A stretch of 64,000 nucleotides of DNA from Amycolatopsis xylanica. GTDB taxonomy: Bacteria > Actinomycetota > Actinomycetes > Mycobacteriales > Pseudonocardiaceae. The stretch covers positions 1-64,000 of the forward strand of contig NZ_FNON01000004.1 in the NCBI RefSeq assembly GCF_900107045.1, written 5' to 3'. The notes under the pieces were generated by a model that had not been told where the DNA came from, ran no database searches, and saw only the letters and a program-made list of their open reading frames with translations. Below are positions 25,505-34,339 of the stretch, one piece after another; positions within the stretch are counted from its first letter, which is position 1; each line of letters begins with the position of its first letter. The position numbers and the translations under genes were made by a program.

Positions 25505-25525
25505 GCTCGACGAGGAGTTGAGGGC

Positions 25526-26746
25526 GTGGACGAACTCAGCAGGCGCAAAATGTTGATGATCACCGGCGGGGCGCTCGGCGCGCTGGGCATGACGACGCCG
25601 GCTCAAGCGCAATCCCACTGGACCTGGCCCGCCAGCGGCTCGGTGGCCGGAGCCGGCGCGGGCGCCGATCCCCGCTGGGTGTGGGACGAGGAGGCCGATC
25701 CGCTGCTCGCGTCGATACTCGACCGCGGCGACGTGCCGAGGGTGAACACGCTGTTGCGCACGTGGACCCGCAATGACCAGCCGTTGCCCGCCGGTCTGCC
25801 CGAGGACCTGCGCGCGTTCATGGAACGGGCGCGGCAGCTGCCCGCCTGGGCCGACCGGGCGAAACTCGACCGGGTCGGCGACTTCATCAAGGCCAAGGGG
25901 ACCTATCTCATCCTCGTGTACGGGCTGGGCGGCGGGATGATGAGCACCGCCATCCCGGCCGAAGCCCGCGCGGTCTACCACTCCAAGGGCGGCGCGGACA
26001 TGAAGGACCGCATCGCCAAGACCACCAAGTTCGGGGTGGACGCCCACGCGCTCAACGCCTACCAGCCCGACGGCGACGCCATCGTCAGCTCGGTGAAGAC
26101 GCGGCTGGTGCACGCGGCCGTGCGGCATCTGCTGCCGCAATCCCCGCACTGGCCCCATACCGGCGGGCAGATCCCGATCAGCCAGAACGACATGCTGGTC
26201 ACCTGGCACACCCTGCCGACCTTGGTCATGCGCAAGCTGACCGACTGGCGCGTGCGCGTCTCCGCCGCCGAATCCGCCGCATACCTGCATTTGTGGCAGG
26301 TCAACGCGCACATGCTCGGCATCCGCGACGAGTACGTGCCCGCGACCTGGGAGGCGGCGTACGCCCAATCCGCGCAGGTGCTCGATCCGGTGCTGGCGCC
26401 CACGCCCGAGGGGATCTCGCTCGCCGACACCCTCCTGGACATGGCCAGCGAAGCGACCGGGCCCGGGCAGCCGGTCACGCGCGCGCTGCTCAACTCGCTC
26501 ACCCGATACCTGCTCGGCGACCGGGTGTCCGACTGGATCGAGATCCCCCGCGAGCCGGTGTGGGATCCGTTGGTGCACAACGGATTGCCGCTCTGGGTGC
26601 GGGTACGCGAAGGCTTCATCACCTGGCCGCTGGCGCCGCCGATCTCGTGGACACTCGACGAACTCATCCGCAAGCTCATGCTGTTCTACCTCGGCGAGGC
26701 GAAGCCGATCAGCATCGAGATACCCGACACCAACCGCCCGGGCTGA
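25526..26746 (+). CDS. lcp: Latex clearing protein (rubber oxygenase), heme b dioxygenase
   Basis: A 406-aa protein with a twin-arginine-like signal (SRRKMLMITGGALGALG, then AQA). It belongs to the Lcp/MpaB (DUF2236) family of b-type heme enzymes that cleave cis-1,4-polyisoprene outside the cell. The residues known in Lcp of Streptomyces sp. K30 (Glu148, Arg164, Lys167, Thr168 and heme-ligand His198) are here as Glu146, Arg162, Lys165, Thr166 and His196: all present and all shifted by exactly two. Total length (406 vs about 407) also matches. The GTG at 25526 has GAGGAG 9 nt upstream. It is divergent from a TetR gene. Activity on rubber is inferred. Confidence 0.88.
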   Translation: MDELSRRKMLMITGGALGALGMTTPAQAQSHWTWPASGSVAGAGAGADPRWVWDEEADPLLASILDRGDVPRVNTLLRTWTRNDQPLPAGLPEDLRAFMERARQLPAWADRAKLDRVGDFIKAKGTYLILVYGLGGGMMSTAIPAEARAVYHSKGGADMKDRIAKTTKFGVDAHALNAYQPDGDAIVSSVKTRLVHAAVRHLLPQSPHWPHTGGQIPISQNDMLVTWHTLPTLVMRKLTDWRVRVSAAESAAYLHLWQVNAHMLGIRDEYVPATWEAAYAQSAQVLDPVLAPTPEGISLADTLLDMASEATGPGQPVTRALLNSLTRYLLGDRVSDWIEIPREPVWDPLVHNGLPLWVRVREGFITWPLAPPISWTLDELIRKLMLFYLGEAKPISIEIPDTNRPG

Positions 26747-26827
26747 CGCACCGGGGTTGTCCGGCCGGGTCCGGGCGCGGATAGTGGAACGGACGCTTGG
26801 GCCGAAGGAGAGTACCGGTGTCCGATC

Positions 26828-27664
26828 ATGAAGTGCGCTGTGACTGACCGGGCCGAGGATCTCAACGAAGTGGCGCGTCCCTCGGCCCGCCTGAGCAGCG
26901 ACGCCTTGTCCGGCCTGCTGGACAGGGCGGCGCTGAGCCAGGCCGCCGGGGTGCTGGTGGCGCGTTACGGCCTGCCTGACTCCGAAGTGGCGACGCGCGG
27001 CTTGATCATCGCCGCGCGCCGCCATGACCGCGACCCCCGCGCACTGGCCCGTGCGCTGCTCGTCGCGCCCGAACCCCGCTGGGACGCCAGATCCTGGTTC
27101 GCGGGCCGGGTCTGGCGCAGCGCGCCGCCACTCGATTTCTTGCGCGGCTCGGGCCCCACCCGGCCACTGGCCGTCCTCGACGCGGCCTTGGCCGCCGCGA
27201 CCGACTACGCGCAGACCGGCCTCGGTGACATCCAGACCGTTTCGCTGGGCCGCGGCGGGCTGGATCTCCGCCACGCACGGGGCTTTTCCACCGAGTTCGT
27301 CCAGCGTTTCGCCCATGTGGAGGGTGAAGCCACCGCCTGCGCGATCGCCTTGAAAACCCGGCGACCGGTCGCCGTCCCCGACGTCACCACCTGCGACATC
27401 TTCGACGACCCCGCGGTGGAAACGCTCGTCACCGCCAGCGTCCGCACGGTCGAAAGCACTCCCATCCTGGCCGAGGCGCGCTGCGCCGGCGTCTTCTCGG
27501 TCCACTACCCCCGTCCCGGTTCCAGCCCCAGCCGCATCACCCGCCGGGCGCTGGCCTCCATCGCCGATCAGGCGGGCGCTTGGCTCCACTGGTACGACCG
27601 CACGGCGATGCTCGACGCCTTGGAGGACCTGCACCAGCACGCGGGCCGGTTTCCCGACGACTGA
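26828..27664 (+). CDS. GAF and ANTAR domain protein
   Basis: A 278-aa protein. Residues 25-75 match an ANTAR RNA-binding domain (AALSQAAGVLVARYGLPDSE, then AARRHDRDPRALARALL), and residues 105-265 form a GAF-type sensor domain (TEFVQRFAHVEGEATACA, PVAVPDVTTCDIF, IADQAGAWLHWYD). ANTAR proteins usually antiterminate by binding dual hairpins. The order ANTAR-GAF is the reverse of the usual GAF-ANTAR. The start is unclear: the good ribosome site AAGGAG (26805-26810) is spaced for an out-of-frame GTG at 26818; ATG 26828 or GTG 26840 are the in-frame options. Confidence 0.75.
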   Translation: MKCAVTDRAEDLNEVARPSARLSSDALSGLLDRAALSQAAGVLVARYGLPDSEVATRGLIIAARRHDRDPRALARALLVAPEPRWDARSWFAGRVWRSAPPLDFLRGSGPTRPLAVLDAALAAATDYAQTGLGDIQTVSLGRGGLDLRHARGFSTEFVQRFAHVEGEATACAIALKTRRPVAVPDVTTCDIFDDPAVETLVTASVRTVESTPILAEARCAGVFSVHYPRPGSSPSRITRRALASIADQAGAWLHWYDRTAMLDALEDLHQHAGRFPDD

Positions 27665-27734
27665 GCGCGATGTAGTGGCGGTGTAGAGATCATCGCCAAG
27701 CTCTCCCTCGTTCACAGCGATCCGAGGGAGACAT

Positions 27735-28244
27735 ATGCGTATCAGGAAGCTTTGCCAGGTGGCCGCGGTTTCGACGGTGCTGCTGATCGGCGGCGGAACC
27801 GTCGCGGGCGCCGCACCCGCGACGGACGCGCGCTCGGAGATCACGGCCGCCGACATCGCCGACCCGAGCGCCGTCATCACCGACTCGCCAGAGGAACTGG
27901 CCGCGGCGCGGACCGCTTCCCAGGCGATCGCGTGGTACGCCGACCGCACCGGCAGCACCGCGTACGAGGGCTACTGCGAGCGCGCCGCGCGCCTGTCGTG
28001 GAACCGCACGACCCACCACGCGTCCGCGAAGGAGCACTGGACCTCGTCCGACGGCGCCCGGCACACGACCGGCACGCCGCCGAAGGGTTCCTTCGTGTTC
28101 TGGGCGATCTCGGCGAACTACCACGTCGGGATCGCTGACGGGAACGGCGGCGTCTGGGCGACCAACGTCAACCACCGGATCGGCCACGCGAGGCAGAGCT
28201 ACTTCGGCAGCTACCAGGGCTGGAAAGCCGGTAACAGCAACTGA
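27735..28244 (+). CDS. Secreted CHAP/NlpC-like amidase-type protein
   Basis: A 169-aa secreted protein with a Sec signal peptide (LCQVAAVSTVLLIGG, cleavage near AGA/AP at about residue 27). The mature domain keeps a Cys in YEGYCERAARLSW (Cys81), a His in NYHVGIADGNGGVW (His130) and a later TNVNH, the Cys-His-polar order of CHAP and NlpC/P60 peptidoglycan amidases. It is about the minimal size for such a domain. Whether it cleaves the cell wall is inferred. GAGGGAGA precedes the ATG. It ends 1 bp from the convergent SARP gene. Confidence 0.72.
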   Translation: MRIRKLCQVAAVSTVLLIGGGTVAGAAPATDARSEITAADIADPSAVITDSPEELAAARTASQAIAWYADRTGSTAYEGYCERAARLSWNRTTHHASAKEHWTSSDGARHTTGTPPKGSFVFWAISANYHVGIADGNGGVWATNVNHRIGHARQSYFGSYQGWKAGNSN

Positions 28245-28245
28245 T

Positions 28246-30990
28246 TCAGGTGCGGGCGGCGGAGGGACTCCGCCGCCGTTGCGCCTGTTCGAGCAGCGCG
28301 AGACCGGTCCGCTCCCCCTGCCGGTTCCCGGTTTCGCGGAACACCCGCAGCGCGCGGTCGCACACGCCGCGCGCCTGCACCGGTTCGCCGGTGGCGAGCA
28401 GCGCCTGCCCGATGCCGAGCAGCGCGTAGGCGCTGCACCGCTCGTCACCGATCTCGTCCAAAATGGACAGTGCGAGACGCAGGCAGGCCAATGATTCCGG
28501 GAAGCGGCCTGTTTCCCGGTGCAGGGTGCCCAGTTCGGTGAGCACCTTCGCCTCGCGGTGCGCGTCGCCGATCTCGGCGGCGAGCTCACGGGCACGGCCG
28601 AGCCAGTCCTCGGCTTCGGCGAACTCGCCGAGCAGCATGTGCGTCGAGCCGATGGCGTTGAGCATCTGCGCCACCTCGCCCGGCTCGTCCAGCCCGCCGA
28701 GTGCCCGCCGGTAGCAGGCCAGCGCCTCCGACGGCCGCTCACGCACCCGCGCGACCGTGCCGAGCCCGGCCACCGCGAGCGCTTCGCCCCGGACGTCGCC
28801 GAGTTCGGCGAACAATTCGGCCGCGCGGGTCATCGCGCGTTCGGCTTCGGGGTACTCGTCGTGGTAGAGCCTGACCTGCCCGAGACCGCGCGCGAGTACC
28901 GCCTCGCCCACGCGATTTCCGGCCGCCACCACCGCTTCCAGCGCGATCTGGTGACTGCGTGCCCAGTCGTCGTAGGCGCCGCGCAGGTCGTAGAACGGGA
29001 CCGCGGCGGCGGTGAGCTGCCAGGCCAGCTCCGCGAGCCCGGCGTCGGCGGCGAGTTGGACCGCGGCCGCGAGCAGCTGGCGCTCGGCGGTGAACCAGCT
29101 GAGTGGATCGCCCACCAAGGCCGAGTCGAGCCGCTTGCCGAGCGCGGGCCCGGTCATCGCGCCGAACGCCGACGGCAGCGCGGCGGCCGCGGTCTTCACC
29201 AGTGACAGCAGCCCGGTGAGCACGCGCTCCAACGCCTGGCCTTGAGGTGGTTGCGCCGCAAGCAATTCCGCCGCGTAGCAGCGCAGCAGATCGTGCAGGC
29301 GATAGCGCGGATGCCCGGCGACGTCGGTGCCGACGAGCGACAACAGGTTCGCGTCGACGAGCACGTCGAGCACGTCATGCGCGGCGGGCCGGTCGAGCAG
29401 CTCGTCCATCACCCAGCTCGGGAAGTCCTGCGCGCCCAGCAGCGCCGAGCGGCAGAACGCGGTGCGCGCGGCTTCGGACAGCTGCCGCAGGCTCAGCTCG
29501 AAACTCGACCGCACGCCGAGATCGCCGACCCTCAGCTCGCTCAGCCTGCTCGACTCGTCGGCCAGCCTGTCCTGCAGCGTCCGCAGGCTCCACGCCTGGC
29601 GACCGGCCAGCCTGGCACCGGCGATCCGGATCGCCAGCGGCAGGTAACCGCAGCTCCGCACGATCGCGGCGGCTTCGGCCGGTTCGGCTTCGACGCGTTC
29701 GGTTCCGGCGATCCCGGCGAGCAGCTGCCCGGCTTCCCGCTCGTCGAACACGGTCAGCTCAACGTGTTTCGCGCCCGCGAGCTCGGGCAGCCTGCCTCGG
29801 ATCGTGACCAGCACGGCGCAGCCGGGGCTGGCCGGGAGCAACGGCCTGACCTGCTGCACGGTCGCCGCGTCGTCGAGCGCGAGCAGCACCCGGCGGCCGC
29901 TGAGCCGCGAGCGGAACAACGCGGCGCGCTGCGCCAGCCCCGCCGGGACGGCCTTGCCGGAGATCCCCAGCGCGTGCAGGAAGTCGGCGAGCACGTCGCC
30001 GGGTTCGCGAGGCGTCCCCGTCGCGGCGAGGTCGACGTAGAGCTGGCCGTCCGGGAAACGGGACGCCAGCCGGTGCGCGACCCGCATGGCCAGCGCGGTC
30101 TTGCCGGTGCCGGGCGGTCCGGTCAGCACGACCACCGGCGGCGTGCCGCGGTCCGCGCCCAACGCCGACTCCAGCTCGCGCACGTAGTCCTCGCGGCCGG
30201 TGAAGTCCGGGATGTCCGCGGGCAGCTGTCTCAGCGGCGCGGGGCGGACCGTTCCCCCGCTCAGGATCGCCGCCTGCACGGCACGCAGTTCCGGCCCCGG
30301 CTCGACGCCGAGTTCGGTGACCAGCCGGTCCCGCGCGGTCGTGTAGGCCTTGAGCGCGTCGGCGCGACGCCCGGCGCCGTCGAGTGCCAGCATGTATTGC
30401 TGCCACAGGCGTTCGCGGTACGGATACTCGGCCAGCAGCCCGATCAGCTCGGCGATCGACGCGTCATGCCTGCCGAGCCGGACTTGCAACGAAAGCCGTT
30501 CCTCGACGGCCGCGAGGCGGTTTTCGACCAGCCTGCCGAGTTCGGCGTCCCACGCGGGCGCGGCGGGCAGGTCTTCGAGCGGATCACCGCGCCACAACGC
30601 CTCTGCCTCGTCCAGCAACTCCAGCGCCCGCTCCGGCGCCCCCTCCTTGGCCGCCCGCGCGGCGTCCTCGGTCAGCCTGGCGAACCGATGCGCGTCGACG
30701 TCGTCGCGGTCGACGGTCAGCGAATAGCCGGTCCCGTGGCGGCCGACGGCCTCGGGCAGCCTGCGGCGCAACCGCCACACGTAGGTCTGCAGGTTCGCGG
30801 TGGCCGAAGTCGGCGGTTCGCTCGGCCACAGCGTTTCGATCAGCTGCCCGGGCGAGACCGGCCGGTTCGCGTTGAGCAGCAGATGCGCCAGCAGCACCCG
30901 CTCCTTCGTCCCGCCCAGCGGGATCCGCTCCCCGCCGACGGTCACGGTGAGCGGCCCCAGCAGCCTGAAACGCACCTCACGGTCCCGCAT
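28246..30990 (-). CDS. SARP-NB-ARC-TPR regulator (AfsR/DnrI/RedD type)
   Basis: A 914-aa pathway-type regulator. Residues 1-95 form the OmpR-like winged helix (RFRLLGPLTVTVGG, GGTKERVLLAHLLLNANRPV, then ANLQTYVWRLRRRLPEAVGR). The BTAD helical domain follows to about residue 245 (LWQQYMLALDGAGRRADALK). The NB-ARC ATPase has GPPGTGKTALAMRVAHRL near residue 290 and a Walker B VLLALDDAATVQQ; the last third is TPR-like. This full AfsR architecture often activates secondary-metabolite genes, but none is adjacent. Its 3' end almost touches the amidase-like gene on the other strand. Confidence 0.93.
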   Translation of the reverse strand: MRDREVRFRLLGPLTVTVGGERIPLGGTKERVLLAHLLLNANRPVSPGQLIETLWPSEPPTSATANLQTYVWRLRRRLPEAVGRHGTGYSLTVDRDDVDAHRFARLTEDAARAAKEGAPERALELLDEAEALWRGDPLEDLPAAPAWDAELGRLVENRLAAVEERLSLQVRLGRHDASIAELIGLLAEYPYRERLWQQYMLALDGAGRRADALKAYTTARDRLVTELGVEPGPELRAVQAAILSGGTVRPAPLRQLPADIPDFTGREDYVRELESALGADRGTPPVVVLTGPPGTGKTALAMRVAHRLASRFPDGQLYVDLAATGTPREPGDVLADFLHALGISGKAVPAGLAQRAALFRSRLSGRRVLLALDDAATVQQVRPLLPASPGCAVLVTIRGRLPELAGAKHVELTVFDEREAGQLLAGIAGTERVEAEPAEAAAIVRSCGYLPLAIRIAGARLAGRQAWSLRTLQDRLADESSRLSELRVGDLGVRSSFELSLRQLSEAARTAFCRSALLGAQDFPSWVMDELLDRPAAHDVLDVLVDANLLSLVGTDVAGHPRYRLHDLLRCYAAELLAAQPPQGQALERVLTGLLSLVKTAAAALPSAFGAMTGPALGKRLDSALVGDPLSWFTAERQLLAAAVQLAADAGLAELAWQLTAAAVPFYDLRGAYDDWARSHQIALEAVVAAGNRVGEAVLARGLGQVRLYHDEYPEAERAMTRAAELFAELGDVRGEALAVAGLGTVARVRERPSEALACYRRALGGLDEPGEVAQMLNAIGSTHMLLGEFAEAEDWLGRARELAAEIGDAHREAKVLTELGTLHRETGRFPESLACLRLALSILDEIGDERCSAYALLGIGQALLATGEPVQARGVCDRALRVFRETGNRQGERTGLALLEQAQRRRSPSAART

Positions 30991-31092
30991 CCGCCACCTC
31001 GTTCCGACGAAAGCCCCGCCGGACCTTAACGCGAGGATCGCCTTGATGGGCAGAGTTTCACAAACGTCGGACCGGACCGAAGCGCGCTGGAC

Positions 31093-31143
31093 GTGACAAG
31101 GGCGGCCCTTGTCACCTCTAGCGTGACAAGGGCCGCCCTTGTT
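31093..31143. repeat. Two ACAAGGGC palindromes after the GH1 gene
   Basis: Two hairpins in tandem: 31093-31115 with core ACAAGGGCGGCCCTTGT and 31122-31143 with ACAAGGGCCGCCCTTGT. They lie 14 bp after the stop of the beta-glucosidase and upstream of the SARP gene, all on the minus strand, so they may terminate the sugar-uptake operon. The same family occurs at 46621-46672. Confidence 0.8.
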
Positions 31144-31156
31144 TCTCGCCGACCCG

Positions 31157-32509
31157 TCAGCGGCGGGCGCGGTGCTCGGCGATCAGGTCGGCGTAGTACT
31201 GGCCGCTCGCCTTGACCGTGCGGACCTGGGTGTCGAAGTCCACCCGGACCAGGCCGAAGCGCTTGTCGAGACCGTTCGCCCACTCGAAGTTGTCCAGCAG
31301 CGACCAGGCGAAATAGCCCTTCACCGGCGCGCCGTCGGCGACCGCGCCCGCGACCGCGGTCAGGTGCTCGTCCAGGTAGGCGATCCGGTCGGTGTCGATC
31401 ACCGCACCGTCTTCGGCGACCTTGTCGTCGAACGCCGCGCCGCTTTCGGTGATGTAGATGGCCTGCGAGCCGTACTCGTCGCGGAGGCGGTGGATCAGGT
31501 CGGCGAGGCCCTGGCCGTAGATCTCCCAGCCCATCGCGGTGGTGGCCGCACCCTCCACCGGCACCTGGCGCGCGTACGGCGCCGGGCCCGCCGGGTCGTC
31601 CTCGACGAGCTGGCGGAAGTAGTAGTTCAGGCCGTGGAAGTCGGTCGGGGCCGCGATGATCTCGAGGTCGTTGCCGACCACTGGCGGCTCGATGCCGTAG
31701 ACGTCGATCATGTCGGCCGGGTAGCCGCGGCCGTTGGACGGGTCGAGCCACCAGCGGTTGACGTGCCCGTCCATCCGCACGGCCGCCGCGATGTCCTCGT
31801 CGCGCGAGGACGCCGGTTCGATGCCGGACAGGTTGACGACCAGGCCGATGTTCGCGGGCTGCTGGGCGTTGGCGCGAATGGCTTCGACACCGAGGCCGTG
31901 CGCCAAAAGCAGATGGTGCGACGCGTCGACGGCCTGGCGCAGATCCTGCACGCCCGGAGCGAAACGGCCTTCCAGGTACCCGATCCACGCCGAGCACAGC
32001 GGCTCGTTGACCGTGTTCCAGTCGCGCACGCGGTCGCCGAGGCGGGCCGCGACCACGGCCGCGTATTCGGCGTAGGCGTAGGCGGTGTCGCGCGCGGGCC
32101 AGCCGCCCGCCGCCTGCAGCTCCGACGGCAGGTCCCAGTGGAACAGCGTGACGAACGGCCGGATCCCGGCCTCGAGCAGCGCGTCGGTGAAGCGGTCGTA
32201 GTGGTCGAGACCGAGCGCGTTGACCGGACCGCGGCCGCCGGGGATCACCCGCGGCCACGCGATCGAGAACCGGTAGGCGTCCAGGCCGAGCTGCTTCATG
32301 ATCGCCAGGTCTTCCGGCCAGCGCCGGTAGTGGTCGCAGACGACGTCGCCGGTGTCGCCGTTGTCGATGGCTCCCGGGACCAGGCAGAAGTCGTCCCAGA
32401 TGGACCGGCCGCGGCCGTCCGCGCCGACGGCGCCTTCGACCTGGTACGCGGCGGTGGCCGCGCCCCACAGGAAATCCGAGGGAAGAGCGGGGTTCAAGAC
32501 AGACCTCAC
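31157..32509 (-). CDS. Family GH1 beta-glucosidase
   Basis: A 450-aa cytoplasmic (no signal peptide) glycoside hydrolase family 1 enzyme. The acid/base Glu169 is in WNTVNEPLCSAW and the nucleophile Glu355 in YITESGAAF; also seen are FLWGAATAAYQVEGA at the N-terminus and FAWSLLDNFEWANGL near the end. It presumably splits disaccharides imported by the linked ABC system, in the style of cellobiose/BglC loci. The start is GTG 32509 or TTG 32497; GTGAGGT upstream of the TTG could itself be the ribosome site. It is 34 bp after the permease gene. Confidence 0.92.
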   Translation of the reverse strand: MRSVLNPALPSDFLWGAATAAYQVEGAVGADGRGRSIWDDFCLVPGAIDNGDTGDVVCDHYRRWPEDLAIMKQLGLDAYRFSIAWPRVIPGGRGPVNALGLDHYDRFTDALLEAGIRPFVTLFHWDLPSELQAAGGWPARDTAYAYAEYAAVVAARLGDRVRDWNTVNEPLCSAWIGYLEGRFAPGVQDLRQAVDASHHLLLAHGLGVEAIRANAQQPANIGLVVNLSGIEPASSRDEDIAAAVRMDGHVNRWWLDPSNGRGYPADMIDVYGIEPPVVGNDLEIIAAPTDFHGLNYYFRQLVEDDPAGPAPYARQVPVEGAATTAMGWEIYGQGLADLIHRLRDEYGSQAIYITESGAAFDDKVAEDGAVIDTDRIAYLDEHLTAVAGAVADGAPVKGYFAWSLLDNFEWANGLDKRFGLVRVDFDTQVRTVKASGQYYADLIAEHRARR

Positions 32510-32543
32510 TTAGAGAATGGGCAGGAGCGGGTGGAACGGCGGC

Positions 32544-33383
32544 TTATTTGACGGCGCCCGCGGTGAGCCCGGCGACCAGGAAGCGCTGGAACAACAGGAA
32601 TCCGGCGACGATCGGCACCGAGACGATCAGGCTCGCGGCCATCACCTGGTTCCAATAGACCTGGACCTGTGTCGAGTACTCCTGCAGGCCGACGGCGAGC
32701 GTTCTCGTGTCGGAATCGGTCATGACCGAGGCGAACAGGACCTCACCCCACGCGGTCATGAACGAGTAGATCGAAACGGCGACGATGCCGGGCACGGCCG
32801 CCGGGATGACGACCCTGAGCAGCGCGCCGAGCGGGCCGTTGCCGTCGACCATCGCGGCCTCGTCGAGTTCCTTCGGGATCGAGTCGAAGTACCCGGCGAG
32901 CATCCAGATGGCGAACGGCAGCGAGAAGGTCAGGTACGTCAGGATCAAGCCGAGACGCGAGCCGTAGAGGACGATCCCGGTGGTGTTGCCGATGCTGACG
33001 AAGATCAGGAACAGCGGCAGCAGGAAGAGAATGCCGGGGAACATCTGCGTCGACAGCACGGTCATCGAGAAGAACGACCGGCCGCGGAACTTGTACCGGT
33101 TGATCGCGTAGGCGGCGAAGATCGCGATCAGCACCGAGAAGATCGTCGACAGCCCCGCGATGACCAGGCTGTTCACGAAGTACTTCGCGAGCGGGATGGT
33201 CTTCCAGATGTCGAGGAACGGCTGGATGGTGATGGTCGACGGGATCCACTCCCACTTGCCCTGCACGTCGCCGAGCGGCTTGAGCGACGACGAGACCATC
33301 ACGTAGAGCGGCAGCAACGTGAACAGCGCGAGGAAGCCGAGCACGAGCCTTCGGACCCAAGGAAGCCAGCGAGGTTCAGACAC
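32544..33383 (-). CDS. Sugar ABC transporter permease (MalG type)
   Basis: A 279-aa inner-membrane permease with six helices. The EAA loop reads DEAAMVDGNGPLGALLRVVI and PAAVPGI, the contact with the ATPase. The GTG at 33383 has GGAGG 10 nt upstream and overlaps the end of the first permease gene by 8 bp; the longer frame begins inside that gene. No ATPase gene is in the locus, so a shared MsiK-like ATPase encoded elsewhere is likely. Confidence 0.92.
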   Translation of the reverse strand: MSEPRWLPWVRRLVLGFLALFTLLPLYVMVSSSLKPLGDVQGKWEWIPSTITIQPFLDIWKTIPLAKYFVNSLVIAGLSTIFSVLIAIFAAYAINRYKFRGRSFFSMTVLSTQMFPGILFLLPLFLIFVSIGNTTGIVLYGSRLGLILTYLTFSLPFAIWMLAGYFDSIPKELDEAAMVDGNGPLGALLRVVIPAAVPGIVAVSIYSFMTAWGEVLFASVMTDSDTRTLAVGLQEYSTQVQVYWNQVMAASLIVSVPIVAGFLLFQRFLVAGLTAGAVK

Positions 33384-34332
33384 TTGCTTTCCTCCTTCGC
33401 GCGGCCACACCGAGATACAGCGCGCTGACCACCAGCAGGAACAACAACAGCAGCACCGACATGGCCGAGCCGAGCCCGAAGTTCCAGGTCTTGAACGAGC
33501 TTTGATAGATGTGGATCGAAATCAGCGAAGCCTCTTGCGGCGCGGACTTGCCGAACAGCACGTACGGCGTGTTGAAGTCGTTGAAGGTCCACAGGAACAG
33601 CACGAGCAGCAGCACCTGGTTGACCGGGCGCAGCATCGGCTGGGTGATCGCCCGCACCTGACGCCACCAGCTCGCGCCGTCGATCTCGGCGGCCTCGTAC
33701 AGCTCGCCGGGGATGTTCTGCAGGCCGGCCATGATGATCAGGAACGCGAACGGCCAGTTGCGCCAGACCGAGACGATCACCAGCGACCAGAAGCTGTTGT
33801 CGCCGATCAGCCAGAACGAATGGGTGCCCAGCACGCTGTTCACCACCCCGGTGTCCCGCTGGAACATGAACGACCAGGTGATGACCGCGGCGTACATCGG
33901 CAACGCGTACGGCACCAGGAACAGCGTCCGCAGCAGCCCCCTGCCGCGGAACGACCGCTGCATCAGCACGGCGGCCGAGGTGCCGAACAGCCAGCAGAGC
34001 CCGACCACCAGCACCGTGTACAGCACGGTGACCCAGAACGAGTGCAGCAGCGCCTTGCCCGCGGCGCTGTCGAAGTCGAGGACGAACTTGTAGTTGTCCA
34101 GCCCCGCGTTGGGGGCGGCCGACCAGTTCCGGATGAAGTACTGAGTCAGCTTGAGGAAACTCATCCCGATCCCGACCAGCATCGGGATCACGTGGATGAG
34201 CAGTTCGAGCAGCAACGCGGGCAGCAGGAGCAGATAGGGCAGGCCGATCTTGCGGCGCTTCGCCCACCGGCTGCCCGGCTCGCGGGCCCCGGCCGCTTCC
34301 ACGGCCGGGGCGTCCTTCACAGCGATGGCCAT
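33376..34332 (-). CDS. Sugar ABC transporter permease (MalF type)
   Basis: A 318-aa inner-membrane permease with six core helices and an EAA loop ELYEAAEIDGASWWRQVRAI. A short charged N-terminal arm precedes the first helix (YLLLLPALLLELLIHVIPML). It pairs with the overlapping MalG-type gene. It starts 7 bp after the binding-protein stop. The substrate is probably an oligosaccharide, given the adjoining GH1 gene. Confidence 0.92.
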   Translation of the reverse strand: MAIAVKDAPAVEAAGAREPGSRWAKRRKIGLPYLLLLPALLLELLIHVIPMLVGIGMSFLKLTQYFIRNWSAAPNAGLDNYKFVLDFDSAAGKALLHSFWVTVLYTVLVVGLCWLFGTSAAVLMQRSFRGRGLLRTLFLVPYALPMYAAVITWSFMFQRDTGVVNSVLGTHSFWLIGDNSFWSLVIVSVWRNWPFAFLIIMAGLQNIPGELYEAAEIDGASWWRQVRAITQPMLRPVNQVLLLVLFLWTFNDFNTPYVLFGKSAPQEASLISIHIYQSSFKTWNFGLGSAMSVLLLLFLLVVSALYLGVAARRRKASV

Positions 34333-34339
34333 CTCAGGT

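Noticed and set aside
25502..27958. 818-aa minus-strand frame over the Lcp and ANTAR genes
   Set aside because: It is antisense to two genes with clear domains and has no recognisable motif.
29242..31029. 595-aa plus-strand frame
   Set aside because: It lies antisense to the SARP regulator, which has complete domain motifs.
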